Origin: Sanghuangporus weigelae
Lineage: Eukaryota > Basidiomycota > Agaricomycetes > Hymenochaetales > Hymenochaetaceae
NCBI GenBank assembly: GCA_033182465.1
Contig: CP137318.1
Coordinates: 2,666,001 to 2,730,000 of the forward strand
Reading direction: 5' to 3'
DNA: 64,000 nt
The translations under genes and the position numbers were made by a program. Positions 1-13,088 of the stretch are shown here, one piece after another. Under the pieces are notes generated by a model. It did not search any database. It worked only from the letters and a program-made list of their open reading frames with translations, and was not told the origin of the DNA. Within the stretch, counting starts at the first letter, position 1; each line of letters opens with the position of its first letter.

Positions 1-2089
1 TACTGACGCACCTTCAGCCTCCTAATCTCAATAGGCAAGCAAGAAGAGTCGGTTATCATACCATGATTCTCTAATTGGGTGTTACCAGTTCTGGCTTCCA
101 CCTGGACCTTATAAATCTTGGACCAGAAGATTGTGAGGGCAGGGGCAGTCACTGAAGGATAGAACCTTAGTCTTTGTATACAGAATGGATGGACAATGCC
201 GCATACAGCCGTCTGGAACTCCCCAAATGAGATCTTCAAGTGCCTTTCCACCTTCTTTTTCAACTCTCTTCTTCTCCATCTCAAGCCGAAGAACTCTCTG
301 CCTCTCAACATAATGATCTCTGGCAGACTGGTAGCATAATGGGTCAATGAAAGGCTGAACGATACAGTGTATGCGTCGTACCTTGAGCTCCTCGTCCGTA
401 AGTTCAGTCCTTGCGTCAAGAAGTATTCGAACTCTTTTTGGTTTCCGTTGTGCGCCGTTATTTTGGCCGTCAACAAGCTCGGGTACGTCAATTTGATTAT
501 CGTTCGCGATAAGTTCTTCAATAAAGGAGCGCGGAGCAGAAACTTGGCTGTGTTGCGTTGTTATGGAGCGAGGTGTCATTCCCAAACGATCATTTGGGCC
601 AGGCGGAAAATTCTCTTTGGGTCAAATATGTTACTGAATGGGAGAATGTTGAAAAGTTCGGCATACCTTTATCGGATTCAGAAAATGGCTTTGATCTCTT
701 GAATTAGATGTTCTGGGAAGTAATCTAAATCAATACACTTACCCGCTTCCTGGCTGATCCGTTGCTGCCCTTCGCGGAACCAGGTACTGCCTCGTGAGCG
801 TGATCATAGTCCTGGTCGATCCCCATGTCGAAGCCATCCATCATGTTGAAATCGGGCTGCTGATCCAAGTCCATGGGTGCGCTGGAGGCAAGAACTGCAC
901 TTAGGGTTCCGTGAGTTCAAGAAACTTGATACATACTCAAGCGCTGCCTGGGGGATATCGGCACCCCAACCTTCACCAAGTTCGCGCGCAAGCTCATCAC
1001 CAATGTCACCAAGATCCATGTCGAAGTTATCACCCGGTCCAAAAATATTATCGTCGAACCCGAAAGACCCAAAACGCAAACCGGGATCTATCTGAGAGGA
1101 GGAGGGATCAATACCGATTAAGAATGAACCATTCGCATCGAAGGAGGTCGAAAGGAGATGCTCGTGGTGTTCGTCAAGAGTGTGTAGGTTGCCTCTTCCA
1201 GTTTCGGAAGGTAGTAGTGAAGTTTTTGCTTTTCCTTTCGATTTCGCTTTTGATTTTGTCCCACCAGGGGTGAATTCATCATCGTCGTCATCCTCGCCAC
1301 CTCTCTGCCGTTGCATGCCGACTACGACGCTGTTAATGCCAGACGAAAGTAGTAAAGGTTGGACTTACATCCTGAGAGATCGGCCCAGTTCTGGAATGTA
1401 AAGCACAGGTAAATCCTTAGCTCTTTCTTTTTCTAAAAAACAACTCACAGCGAAGGCATCAAACTCGAATGCAACTGCAATCGACGGATCTGCAGTCAAT
1501 GTCAAGGCGTCCGGGCTAGAGAAAGAAGCGGACCACTTTCCAAATTTGATAGACACTTTAAAAAATAAGGAAGACGAACCGAACACTAGGTTGACCCATC
1601 TGAAGCTGGGCTTCGGATAGCGCACCAAGCGCATGCATTTCTTGTACAGCCTTCCTCAAGTGAACAAAACAGTTGCTAACATCAGTCACAAATATCTCGT
1701 GCTTAACTGCAGGATAGTCATCAATTATTTTTTTCAACGTCTTAGAGAGGATAAAGGACCGACTCTTATAGACTCTGCGCATATATTCAGTGAACATGTG
1801 TATTGCATCAAACCGACCTCTTACCTAGCCACTCCGACCATGAGATTACTTGACAAACGAAGAGCGAGAGGCTCGGAAGGATGACGAATAAGGTCGCATA
1901 ACTGAGGGATATCTGCAGTCTGAATTGAGCGACGAGGCAGCTTTTTGAAGGAGGATTTTGATCCGAGAGTGGCTGCCAGCCTATTCCAGCACAGTCAACA
2001 TATAGACTTGAGCAGAGTGATGAATAAACTAGCCAGAGGAGACCAAAGCCGCTGTCGCGCTTTGACAAGAGTTCAGGAGAGAAGAACAT
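1..2089 (-). CDS. REC8: Meiotic cohesin kleisin Rec8 (3' end outside window)
   Basis: Rec8 is the meiosis-specific kleisin that closes the Smc1-Smc3 cohesin ring and holds sister chromatids together until separase cuts it. The start is the ATG at 2089, opening MFFSPELLSKRDSGFG. Exon 2 gives LAATLGSKSSFKKL, then PLALRLSSNLMVGVAR and IKHEIFVTDVSNCF, the order expected of the Rad21/Rec8 N-terminal domain. An acidic Asp/Gly-rich middle (about 800-1316) follows, and a later exon (about 585-160) carries KRVRILLDARTELTDEELK, a block typical of Rec8. At least seven introns break the gene. The first has a GC donor (1981-2033), needed to keep WLAATLG in frame. The C-terminal winged helix lies beyond base 1. 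No defect is seen in the visible part. The residues retained upstream of the middle block favour Rec8 over mitotic Rad21. Confidence 0.88.
1981..2033 (-). other. GC-AG intron 1 of REC8
   Basis: Read on the minus strand, exon 1 ends CTCCTCTG, the intron starts gctagt and ends gaatag, and exon 2 starts GCTGGCAGCC. Only this GC donor gives the continuous reading GLLWLAATLG. The nearby GT at CTA|gttt puts the downstream kleisin motif out of frame. Confidence 0.75.
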
Positions 2090-4752
2090 AGCAGATACGA
2101 ACACGCGAAAGGTGGCGATGAAGAATACAAGTCTCTAAGGATACAAAGAACAGAGCAATTGCGGTGGATGATTTACAACGTGGTCAGAACACAGCGAAAG
2201 AGACGACAAGCAGGTCGATTTAACAGTTCAGAGAGAGACAACAAACTTCACAGAGTATGTGAAGGAAAGAGACGAAGAGATGAAGAACACGAAAAGGCCG
2301 GCCCTATGGTTGAGTCAAGCACGTCTAACGTGACATGCTCTTCTGTCTGTGTTCCGCGTCGATCTGCCATGAACATCGTCGTCAATCCAATCCTTGCTTC
2401 GTCCTCTGTCAACGGCAAAGTCCGCGGACTTACTAAGCAACGAATAGAGATTCCCTTGACTTTAAATACTTATCTCCAGCTGGATAGCGATGATCTCTTT
2501 CCAAAAGACTCTTCAGCCTCTTCCATTCCACGTTCATTCCAAAGCCTTCCTGAGAAGAATCCAGGGAGAAACACTCATATGAAAGCACGAAGAGCAGCTA
2601 GACACGCAGACCCGATATCGATGGTTGACAACCGTCCGCCATTTGAGCCACTTCCGCCGTGACAATCCGAAATAGTCCGATAGCCACTTCATTGTCTGCC
2701 TGTCAAGGTTGATCTCCGGATTCCGCTTCTCTTCAGCCTTCACGCTCGGCCTCGGTCTGTATCAGGACGACATGTCTTCTTGGCTTAGTCCTTGTCAATG
2801 AAAGCGTACTCGAATCCATTGGAATAAGGAGTTGAAGAATATAGCGATAATTCATTTCTTTCTGTAATGGCAACCGTGTATTAGCTCGCAAGTCTAGAAG
2901 TTCCTCCTGATGCCTCTTTCTTCGCTTCTTACTCTAGATAATTGTTCTTCTCCTGCACGTCTGCATACGAGAGGAGTGAGCGATATAAGATCGTCCGATC
3001 TTTTACATACAGTTCGCACCTGGACATTTCATCACTTGGTAGCCCAGCCCAGACACACCCGCCCCGCGTTTGCAACACAGAATTCTCCCAGTCATCTTCT
3101 ACCCGACCCGCTACCTTCGGCTGATGCTGATCTGCTGGCCTTTAAAGTTCCTCCAAGCGTTCACCGGCTGGAAATCCACGCTTGTAATCTTCCGGCCTCC
3201 TCGACTTCCTGCATGCTTCTATCCGCCATCTGTCCTAGGCACGATGGGATCGCGGAAGTTCTAAATCCGATCAATGTATAATGGGTATGCGTATGGCATG
3301 CGAAGATTCCGTGTCGAAACGGGATCTGCATCGTGCATATAGCCCAGATCGTCAAGGCGCACGCTAGTGTGATGAAGCTCAACAGTATAAGAGTCTCATC
3401 GTAGGTAGGTTCCTTGGAACAACGCGCATCTTCGTTATGGTGGAAGGCGATTCTGAAGGAGCATAGAAGAACAGTCGAAATTGTAGTATATGTAACTTCA
3501 CAATTTCGTAAATGTCCTAGAGAATTGCGCAATGACGATGCGCTCGCCTGCGATACACTTATTACTGGCGTTGTTAGACCGATCTAGGGCAATACGTTCA
3601 CCGACAGCGCTAGATGTCCCATCCTCGCTCGATCCGAATGCGAAATTATATCATGAGAGGGTAACTCCAACATCAGTCGTGAACTAATACTGTATATCGC
3701 TATGGTCATCGGAAAGTGAGGTCTCGCAGATGGACTGTGAAACAGATCAGTACAGAAAGGTGTTTAGCCTGTGAGCTGAGTTTTACGTACGCAATAATGG
3801 TCTGTCTTCAGACGCTTACTACATTGCACAAATAGACCATTGTCCTGACACTGCCACTCTACTTTCGAGAGACCAATTAGTCGAACACGAGGACGTTCCC
3901 CTCGAGTGGCTTTGTTAAAGACCTCAGTCCACACCGTAAGAGTGGACCACGCGAGAAACGAGCCGCCGCGAATGCCAGATGTCAAGCAGCGGGTATGTAA
4001 GGGCAGTAGCAATGGAAGACGGCAAGAGTAGTGCTCATATGTTCTTGAACCATACATTATGTGAACTCTCTTTAATGGACTGAATGAAGAAGTTATGGAC
4101 AACTACTCACGAGAATTATGATTTGGCTTTCCGACTTAATTGAAGCGTCGTACATTGATTATTCGCATTCACTACATAGGAAGAGTCTGCTTAAGGTCTC
4201 TCCGCGCAGCGGAGATTAGTGTCTGAATTTTGTCCTAAGGCTGGCTCAGTGGAATAGTTTGAACAATAAAAAGTCGAGATTATTACCACGTCTTGGACAT
4301 GTCTATTTCTTTCAATTTCCTCACGAATCCACCTCAGGGTCTCCTTTCTTGCAGATGGATCAGGTATATCTATGAATAAGTCAATGTCAACTTTTCATAG
4401 AACAGTACGAAGAAAGAGGAATCCTCGCACGTCGAGATGCACGAATTGCAAATCTATAGAGGGAAAGAACCTCCGCTTGAAGAACAAAGTGTCTGAGAGA
4501 TAATGTCATCTAATTTGAGTGAAAAAAATGCGGTAAAATAACGACGATGTAAAGCTGCAAAGGCAGTACAAGAGTTACACGGATGTGGTTCTGAGCGGCG
4601 CTGTGGTTGAAGTCGAAAATGGGTAACCGATGACAGTATTACTCGGCAGTTTCCTTTCTTGTCTTGTCTATCGTTCTCGTCCACACCCATCCTCAGTCAT
4701 AGCAACATCATTCTGCCCGTCTTCTCCATTTCTTTCGCAGTTTACTTATAGC
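2090..4752. other. Intergenic stretch, no gene recognised
   Basis: This 2.7 kb contains the promoter side of REC8 and, at its right end, the promoter and leader of the 4E-T-like gene. The longest open frame is 2159-2662 (+, 167 codons, basic and serine-rich). It has no recognisable motif and no obvious intron partners, so I do not call it a gene. A second frame at 3764-4102 (-) is also unrecognised. No tRNA or repeat was seen. Confidence 0.5.
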
Positions 4753-7700
4753 ATGTCAAACACAGTTGAATCATCCACCGAACCACCGCAAAATTCATCC
4801 CAAATTGCACTCTCCGTCGATACCCTGGCCGAAGGCCTCGAGAAGACCGCTCTTGAGAACGACGCACAAGACACGCAAGCCGCCGTTCAACAAGAGTCTC
4901 GTCCACACATCATTTACACAAGAAAACAGCTCGTTTTCCTCAGTCAATCCCCTCTCGTCAAATTACCCGAGGGCATGCCGGAGTTCAGAGTCTGGTTTGG
5001 GTCTGTCACTACCTTTCTTACGCCCTTGTCCACTTCATTAAGACCGGCCTTGCACGCACAGAGAACTTAACGAACAGGCCTTATTGTCTCTGAAAAAGGA
5101 CTCTGACTCTGTTTCTTCAAATGGCGCAGTGCGAGAGAGGAGGTGCGCATCGTCCTTCACGTTAGCCTGTCCTCATTTCTCATCCTCCGTTCTGCTACAG
5201 ATTTAGACGAGAGCCCGAAGATGGCGGTAAATGTTCCCGCTCTTTTCACGTATTCAATTCTCAGTACTTTTCTTGCTTTCCCAACAGATGGTCCGACCAG
5301 ACCTCAATTCCGCTCTGGTCTTTCCCAACCCTCTCAGATGGGCAACTTCAAGCATCAGCCGCTCCGTTCCAGTGACCGGGAACGTGATACGGAAAGGGAC
5401 TTGCGTTCGGTACAGTTGCCCTAAGCTTCGGTCTTACTGGAGACTAGCTAATCGATTTGCTCAGTTATCCGACAGATACGACCGTGACAAGGCAACTCGT
5501 GGTGATCGGGTGGGTCTAGGATCCCACTCGACCTTGTTACGAACCCGTGACCGAGATTCAGCTCCGCACCTACCAACAGGTCTGGTACTCTTCAGTGTGA
5601 GTATTTACAGTTTCTGACTTCTGTTAATAGATCGCGAAGGTCAAAGAACTCTGGGAAGAAAGAGGAATGGGGAAAGCAAAGAAGACTGGCGCCGTGGTGA
5701 AGAACATTTTTGGTATAATACTCAGATGTATTACTAAAAAAATTCTCTTCAGGTGCCGAACCCCCTCGATCTGGACGTGATGACAGTACGTTTCTGCTTA
5801 CTAGACATTTATTAGACGTTTCAAAGAATTATTGACTATTTTACCAACAGATAACTCGCGACGTGATCGCGATGAACGCGAACGACAGAGATCGCGTGCT
5901 CGTGACAACTCAAGGACGCGGGACAGTCCGCCAGCCACGAGACGTGAGCGAGAGGAACAACGAAAGGATCGGGATAGGGATCGCTTTGACGAGGCCGATG
6001 GAGACCGAAAGAAGCTGAGCTCTCGCCGTGAAAAAGATAGTTCTGGTCGCGAGAAGGATTCTAAATGGGAGCACAGCCTCGAGCTCGGTACTGATCGTGA
6101 TGGCTGGACTATTGCCGACGATAAACGACGAGGAGCACGCGATCGCAGACATGATGACGCCAGGGATAAAGAGGATAAGAGGGAGCGGGAGAAGGAAAAG
6201 GAACCTGCATGGATGGAAGCCTATGTGCCGCCTGTTTCTTCGTCATCTGGCATTCTTGGAGGCAAAGGCGGAGATGGAGAGCTGGACAGCATTCAGGCTT
6301 GGAAGAAGGATATGAAAGAGCGCGAAATGAAGGCTAAAGGATTAGTTCCTGAGACTTCTGCTCCTGCAGTATCTTCGAATGAAAGCGTTGCTGAGGAGGC
6401 GAAACCCTCTCAGGCATCTTCCGTGCAACCAGAGGGACAATTGGATGAGATTCAACTTTTCAAATTGATGATGAAAAAGGAGCAGGAGCGTACTGCGAGC
6501 GGAAATAGCAATGGCGCGCTTGACGAACGCCATGGAATATCTGATATACCGCTGAAGACCGCAGATCCCGGCGTCCGTGGTTCTATGGGAGTCCAAGAAG
6601 GCCGGACGACCGCCTCTACAGGTTCGCTTTCATTATTCTATACGCTGTTTATTAACTAAGACAAAATACAGCGGCAGATCGTGTTGCCTCTCCTGCTGGG
6701 GCTTCTCCAGTGAATGGCATATCCGGTTCAATAGATCCACTGCTCGCAGCAAAATCAACCATGGCTCTCAAAACCTCATCTTCGGCTCCTCTCGCCCCTT
6801 CTCCATCCGGCGCAGGCGCTTTACCGAGTCTTTCAAATAATGTTCCTTCGTCCGCGCTGTCTAACGGCCCTCGTCTACTGTCCTTGAAAACTTCCGAAAC
6901 GACTACTTTCCAGGAAACAGTGAATAAAGATGCCCCTGGATCTACAGCATCGTTTGACCCGCCTCGCACGTCGCGGTTATTAGCCTTTGGTGCTCAGAGT
7001 ACCAAAGTTACTGCCCAGCCCAGTCCACAGAGTGCTGCGGCTGCAGTACAGATGAACCGACTGCAGCAAATGGATCCTCTATGGCCAAACCAGAGGCGGA
7101 CGTCTGTATCTCCTGCTATGGCTCATTCAGCTTCTCAACAAGCCACGTTTGATAAGCCAGTTTTGCAGCAACAGATGCTTACAGGTGGTCAACTCGATAT
7201 GAACGTCGCGGAGAACTTGGCACGTCGTCAGGGTCTTGACTCACTGGGTTACAATCCTCTATATGAAAATGCTCCTCGTTCGGCAAATGCGTTGGATGCT
7301 ACCCGGGAGATCACTAATATCGATACCGGGCGATCATCCATTCCTCTGAGTGCCTCAGAACGGACTATGTTCATGTCCCAGCCGGACTCTTTACAGCATT
7401 TGGCTGATGCTCGCAGGATTCCGACGCCGCCGACTGCTGGCTATGGTGTCACTTCACCGATATCACCCTTTGATAGTCAAATGAGTAATACTCAAAATAC
7501 GTATTCCTCAGGAAAAGGCAGCCGCATGGCGAAGCATTTCGAGAGACAGAGAGACCAGTCACTTATCAATGTGGGCCGCAATGCACCTCTTTCTGGACTG
7601 GGTCCGAATGGGATGATGCAAAATCGCCAGGAGCCACCCCCCACGAACAACCCTATGGCGGCTGGAGAGGGCCGTAACCTGCAGGATCTTCTAACAATGC

Positions 7701-8724
7701 TCAATAATTCTGCTCAGGTAAGAGTTCAGCATCCTAGCCGGTGTCATTACTAACTGTGATATGCCTACGATTGAAGGCCCAGCGCCATCAGCTCAGTCAA
7801 AACACGGGTCAGCACCAGCCAGCTCAGACTCTTCATATCGGACCAACCAATGCCTCCTTAGGTCGGATTGACCATTTACTCGACAATGACGAAGGTCGCT
7901 TTGCCCCAGATGGTCTGGTTCCGGGCCTGCGTCCATCAGTTCCACCTGGTCCCCGCAACAGAGAGATGAATACCGGCAGTCTGTACGCGAATCAGCTCGA
8001 CGAGCAGATTGCATTCAATGCAAGACTCGGTGCTCAGCAGCGCGGTGGCATGGATCACCTCATTACGGGTCAAATACCGTCGCAGTTCAATGGACAGGGT
8101 ATGAATGCGGGTCGAGCTAGTCTCAGTCTCCAACAGCAAGCAATACGTGGTGGACCGTCTCCGATCAACAATTTCAACCCCGCCCAAGGGCTGCCTCAAC
8201 AGCGCCTTCCTCCAGGTCTTGCGAATCTGGGCAGTCGTCCCCCTCACGAGCCTTCTCAATTTCTCTCCGGTGGCACGGGCAATTTCGGTGGTGTGCCATC
8301 GCAGCTCCCTGCTGGTTTGCAACATGGAGGTAATCCGCAGGCTTTCAATCAGTTCCAAAATCCAGGTTTGGGCATGGTCGGGAATCAAACTTACCTTCGC
8401 GGACAACCCGGACTTGGACAACTTGGTAATGGACTCAATGGCCTGGAATTCCGTGGGGGCCCAAACGGACCCACTCAGAACCAACTTCTTGGACTCGGTG
8501 CTCCCAACCTTGGACAGGCAATGCGCGGTGGACCTGGCTTCCATGCCCAACAGCTTCATGGACCGAATCAGCTACACCCTTCCATCAATGTTCGCCAGCA
8601 ACAGAATATACAACCTCAGATGCTGCAGCAGTTGCTTCCTCAGCAGCTGCAAGCGATTCCGCCTGGCCAGCATAACCCTAATGACCTGATGGCCCTTCTT
8701 ATGGGTAACGCTCACAGAGAGTAA
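4753..8724 (+). CDS. eIF4E-binding protein, 4E-T-like
   Basis: This is probably a translational repressor or mRNA-decay factor that binds the cap protein eIF4E, like metazoan 4E-T. The ATG at 4753 begins MSNTVESSTEPP. Residues 55-61 fit the canonical eIF4E-binding motif Y-x4-L-hydrophobic (YTRKQLV), followed by a short conserved GMPEFRVWFG stretch. About nine short introns cut the 5' half, including short exons around 5140-5760 that join to give RFRREPEDGDGP and EDWRRGAEPPRSGR. Next come an Arg/Asp/Glu-rich RS-like tract (5850-6210), the blocks PAWMEAYVP and DSIQAWKKDMKER, then DEIQLFKLMMKKEQER. The long C-terminal half is low-complexity and rich in Gln, Asn, Gly and Pro, as in P-body proteins, and ends NDLMALLMGN. 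The protein is about 1150 residues. The eIF4E role is inferred from the motif and the overall layout. Confidence 0.72.
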
Positions 8725-11700
8725 AGAGTGCCGTATTTTTTTTTTCTTTCATCGACCTTGTACTTGTCCAGTTCTCTTCTTTTATCACGATCATAAATGC
8801 CTGCAAGTAAACTCCGCATCCGTACTCATTTCTTCGCTTCGTATTACTATTGCCGCATTCATTCATTTGATCTGTACATCCCTTCCTTTCCTCACAATTA
8901 CTTTCTCTCGATGCGCCTGTGTATATTAACGAAGACGTCTACATATCGTATCATATTCCCTTGTCCTTTATAAAAGTCGGCCCTTGATCCGGCAATCCAC
9001 TATGCGAATTATGGTAAGGTTTGCTAGCACATGAGTGAAATGATAGCGCCCGTGGAGAGAGCGACGATGTTCTGTTGGACGTTTGCAATGGATAAGTATT
9101 CTAGGAGATTCAGGAGATCCGTAAACCGGATGTGCCTTGGGAAGCACAGGCGTAGGTGGAGCCGATATGATTCTTATACAGAAATCTTCCTTCGTCGCTG
9201 CCTTTCCAGAGAATTCAAGCATTATTTAAAGTATCTGTATTGCGCCAAGCGAGTTTCGTAAGATGGATTGTCAGAGAGATACGCAGGGTAAGTAGGTGTA
9301 TTTGCGTAGGGAGGAATGGAATCCACGTCGTGAGATCATTTTCACACTTTATACCTGAGGTGATAGAAGCTTCATCACCGAGACAACCGCCAGTTCCATC
9401 GATCCGCGCACCTGAATTGGGCAGGCTCTTTGAACCTCAAGTGGCATTAGGTAGACATGCGAATCTTCGCCAGCAGTATTAATACCGCGGAGCCCCGCTC
9501 GCGCAGACTTCACAGACGATGTTCGCATTCGATTCTCCACCATCAGGTCAATTCGAAGAGAGAATTCTTGGGTCCGACATGGTTACTTATGCATTCTTGA
9601 TGATACGCACGTGAGATAGTCGCGCGTGAAAACGAATATTTTTGATTTGATTGAAATGCATCGCCACAAGTATCAGTCTAGAGTTCCATCGGGTTGGTTC
9701 TGTTTGATCGCTGATTAGATTAGACAGGCCAATCAACAAATTTGATATCCTTGTCAGAGTGCATACAAGGATCAGTCTTACTATTTTTGAGACAACGGCA
9801 CGGAAAAAGGCGCAAGATTCTACCCCATCCTTGTTCTACTTTCCATATCATCCAAAGCAAGTTTATTGACATCTGGATAGAAGATCCGTTTCTCTCCCAT
9901 CTGATGAATTCACTTCTCACGCCGCGCGGCGCCATCCCATCATGATCAGTGACGACCATCGGTTGAGCGGTTTGCTTTCTTGAACTTTTCTGCTTCGAAC
10001 CTTGATAGACAAGCCAGAGAAGGTCACAGACACCTCCATTCACTGACGGTCCGGATGCGTTAGTTATGCGAAGGAATATCAAACGTATCCCTTTACAATC
10101 ACTGGAAAAACAGTCCTTTTGACACAATTAAGTCCGAAAGGATTGGAGCGGAACAGAAGCGACGACATGCGCTCGCACTCCTTCTGGTGCCGCATATGGA
10201 ACGCCCCTGCAAAGTTCCGCGATATAATGCTCGTCAGACTTGCAAGTATTCTTTTCGCGTAACAGGAAGAATCAGCTTCTGCACCCGTCACTTGACCTAG
10301 TGTAGGAGATAGCTACAAAGCTACAAATAGTGACCGAAGATTGAAATTTCACAGAAACCGGACCCGGTGAAGATGCCGAGAACGGACGGGTACGGAGCAT
10401 GCGAGTGCTTTTCGAAATATGCGGACATCACACCGACAACATGCTGTGCAAGGCTGATTATTTTCTTCTTACCGTTCACTCCATTCGAGAGTTAGCGCCG
10501 ATAAAGACTTGTAACGTGAGCGGGGCAAGAAAGGCGCGCAAATTCTATTACTTTCGTGTCTAATTAGAAAACTCCGGAAGATATAGAGGCGCTGAAGCAT
10601 GATTGGAGTGAATCAAGGCTCGCAGCGTCCGTGCTCTTCGTGGAAATTTACCTGATCTTCGAATTCCCATACATTGAAGTCACTAGTCGGCTTTAGATCA
10701 CGGCCGCCCCATCTTCACATGCTAGCAAACGGATCTGGCTTTACCATGTCATGCATAGGAGAAAATGAATCTCCTGGGCGAACTTGAAGCGAAATCGCAG
10801 TGGCGAATCTTGGCAGTAGGCAGCTTAGACTTGGATGGATAAAATAAACATTTCACAATATCCAAATGGAGCTTGGATAAATCAATGATCTTCGACGTGT
10901 ATTTCAGTGGCGACGACGATGACGATCGATATGATTACAAGGTCGCCGACAGGCCTCAAGTGCGCTCTCTTCTGGTCTGGTCCGTGTATGCGCAGAACCT
11001 TGGTGTATATATGATTTTGATTGTAATATTTATAACGGGATGTGACTGATGCGAGGGTGTTGAGTTGGTCAGATAGCAAACACGAAAGAATGGAGCTCCC
11101 AACGCGGCAAAACACCGGGCGCGTTCCTGCACGTCGAATGGCGATGAAAAGGAGATTCGGAGAGTCCTTATGATACAAGTGATCCAGACGAGTTTGAGGT
11201 CACGACGTGGTAACGGACGCCCAAGAAGGGGTTTTAACAGCAAGCGAAACCCCGCGATATCCCGCGAGGAAATGATAGCGGAAAGCATCCTCGTGGCCTG
11301 TGTCGGAGAGAGAAACGCTCGACAAGAGCATAGACCAGGATCGCCTCGGTCCCTCCTGCGCGGGAAAAACAAAAGACGGTACGACGAGGAGAGTAAACAG
11401 CCACATTGAGCGTGAATACGACAGCGAAGAGAGAATGAAAGATAGATTCAGGTGCTTTGAACCTAGTCCGGAACTTCGCATTACAATAGAAGATATCAAG
11501 AACCCATAGAATTGCCTGCAGGCAGGAACGTGGTGTCCAAATCAGCATCTAGCTTCCTCTCGTCCGATTACTTCAAGCACCCGCAGGGCACGCCTCAGAC
11601 ACATTGCCTTTGATCTCCCTGCCATCCTTCAGTAGATAACTGCCCTTGCACGAACTTGTGCACAGTTTTCTGCCCTCCATCTCTTTACCTCTAGGAAGTG

Positions 11701-13088
11701 TCCGAACGGTGCAAACGGTGTTGCAGGCCGCTCGCTCACTCGTCCTTTCCAATCTCTTGCCTCGCGAAAGCCACGTCTGCCATAGACCCGGCATCGCTTG
11801 CGACAAACGGCCCATCCAACGGTCTTCAGTCCAGTCTTTCTTTTAATATTGGTCTTCGTTTCTTGCATCTTGCATCCTGTCTTGCGCATCTATTCCTCAG
11901 CATCTAGTACCTACAGTTTCCAACTCGTAATCGCTCTTTTCTTTTTCTTTTCTTGAATCGTATAATCATTGCGTACATCGACTATCCTTGCCCCGGACAT
12001 TTTCACTTCACCAGCGGCCTGCATCTGTGCTTGTGAGTGGAGCGATAGTTTATAACCTGGAATGGAGAGTCTATGCTGACCCGACCCGGAAACATCGGTT
12101 CGAACGAAGTGTCCGGATTCAGCCATTACTGGTCAAAAAGGTGAGAGATATCATAGCCGGGGAGAAGGCGGTGAAATGGGGCGGTACTGAGATCTTGCTT
12201 GGATTTATGCTAGGCAGGCAGACCAGACTACTACTAGCTAGAGAAAGCGTTGAACTGAGGTGAGTTCGAGTTGTGAACAATAATTTCTCAATATGTATTG
12301 TAATATTGTGTTGTGGTTGTGGACGAGGAACGTGCGGCTGAAGACTGGCCGGATGGAGGATAGGGAGATGTCAACCGGGAGTATCCGAGAATGGGACGAA
12401 AGCGGCAGGGTAAAAAAAAGTACCCAAAATCGATGTGATATTATACGAGGGTGTATCTGTATCAGATCCAAGGAAAGATTACCCTCCCCTTATAGGTATA
12501 GGGTCTTCCCTTGTATCCCATCCTTCCCATCTCCCTCTCTCCCCGTCAAAGCCGTCCTCGACATCCACCACGCCCCCTCGTCGTCGACGGCAACTTCATC
12601 ATCCCCTCAAGTGTCCATTACGCGACGCACTCTCTTTTTCTTATACTGACAGTTACGATTCCATATCACGAGCATCTATATCTCATCCCTTTCTCTCTTC
12701 AGTCGCGTGTGCCGCCTGCTCTTTTTCCCTTCCTGTCTTTCTCGACAGCGTATGATTCGTGCTGAATATCGTGAGTTCTCCTTTCTTCCTCGTCCCGGTC
12801 TTCTTTTCTTGTTGCATGTAATGGATCAGCCGCGATCGTGGTGGTAGTAGATATTTACATTTGGACTGGCCCCGGTCGGATATGGTCAGAACGGCCTGTG
12901 CCACCCGATATCCATCTTGTCCTTTATCCACCTCCTTCTCCTACTTTTGTGCTAGTTTTCTTGCAGTCCTCACTCTTGGTCGTCCTTACGCTTTACTCGC
13001 GTCATCGTGCACGATAACGACGGCTTGTGGCTTTTACAAGACTGTTCACCTTAGTTACTCTGCTTGATACTCTCGTCTACTTTACACT
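8725..13088. other. Gene-poor 4.4 kb region upstream of the G1 cyclin
   Basis: It begins with the 3' UTR of the 4E-T-like gene. Several frames of 80-140 codons lie on both strands (for example 9720-10127 -, 10956-11372 -, 11234-11548 -, 12293-12649 +). They overlap one another and show no known domain or convincing splice pattern. From about 12480 the plus strand becomes strongly pyrimidine-rich, which fits the transcribed leader of the cyclin gene. A GTGAGT-like donor near 12774 suggests a possible 5' UTR intron. No repeats or transposon remains were recognised. Confidence 0.5.

Noticed and set aside
2159-2662. 167-codon open frame upstream of REC8
   Set aside because: It has no recognisable motif, odd composition at its start, no splice partners, and lies in the region expected to hold the REC8 promoter.
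3764-4102. 112-codon minus-strand frame
   Set aside because: It reads partly like protein but matches no family I know and cannot be extended by plausible introns.
9720-10127. 135-codon minus-strand frame in the gene-poor region
   Set aside because: No domain, no conserved start context, and no neighbouring exons in phase.
10956-11548. Overlapping long frames on both strands
   Set aside because: Several frames are open over the same bases, which indicates stop-poor sequence and not coding selection.
12090-12115. tRNA B-box-like GGTTCGAAC
   Set aside because: No matching A box, acceptor stem or cloverleaf could be formed around it.
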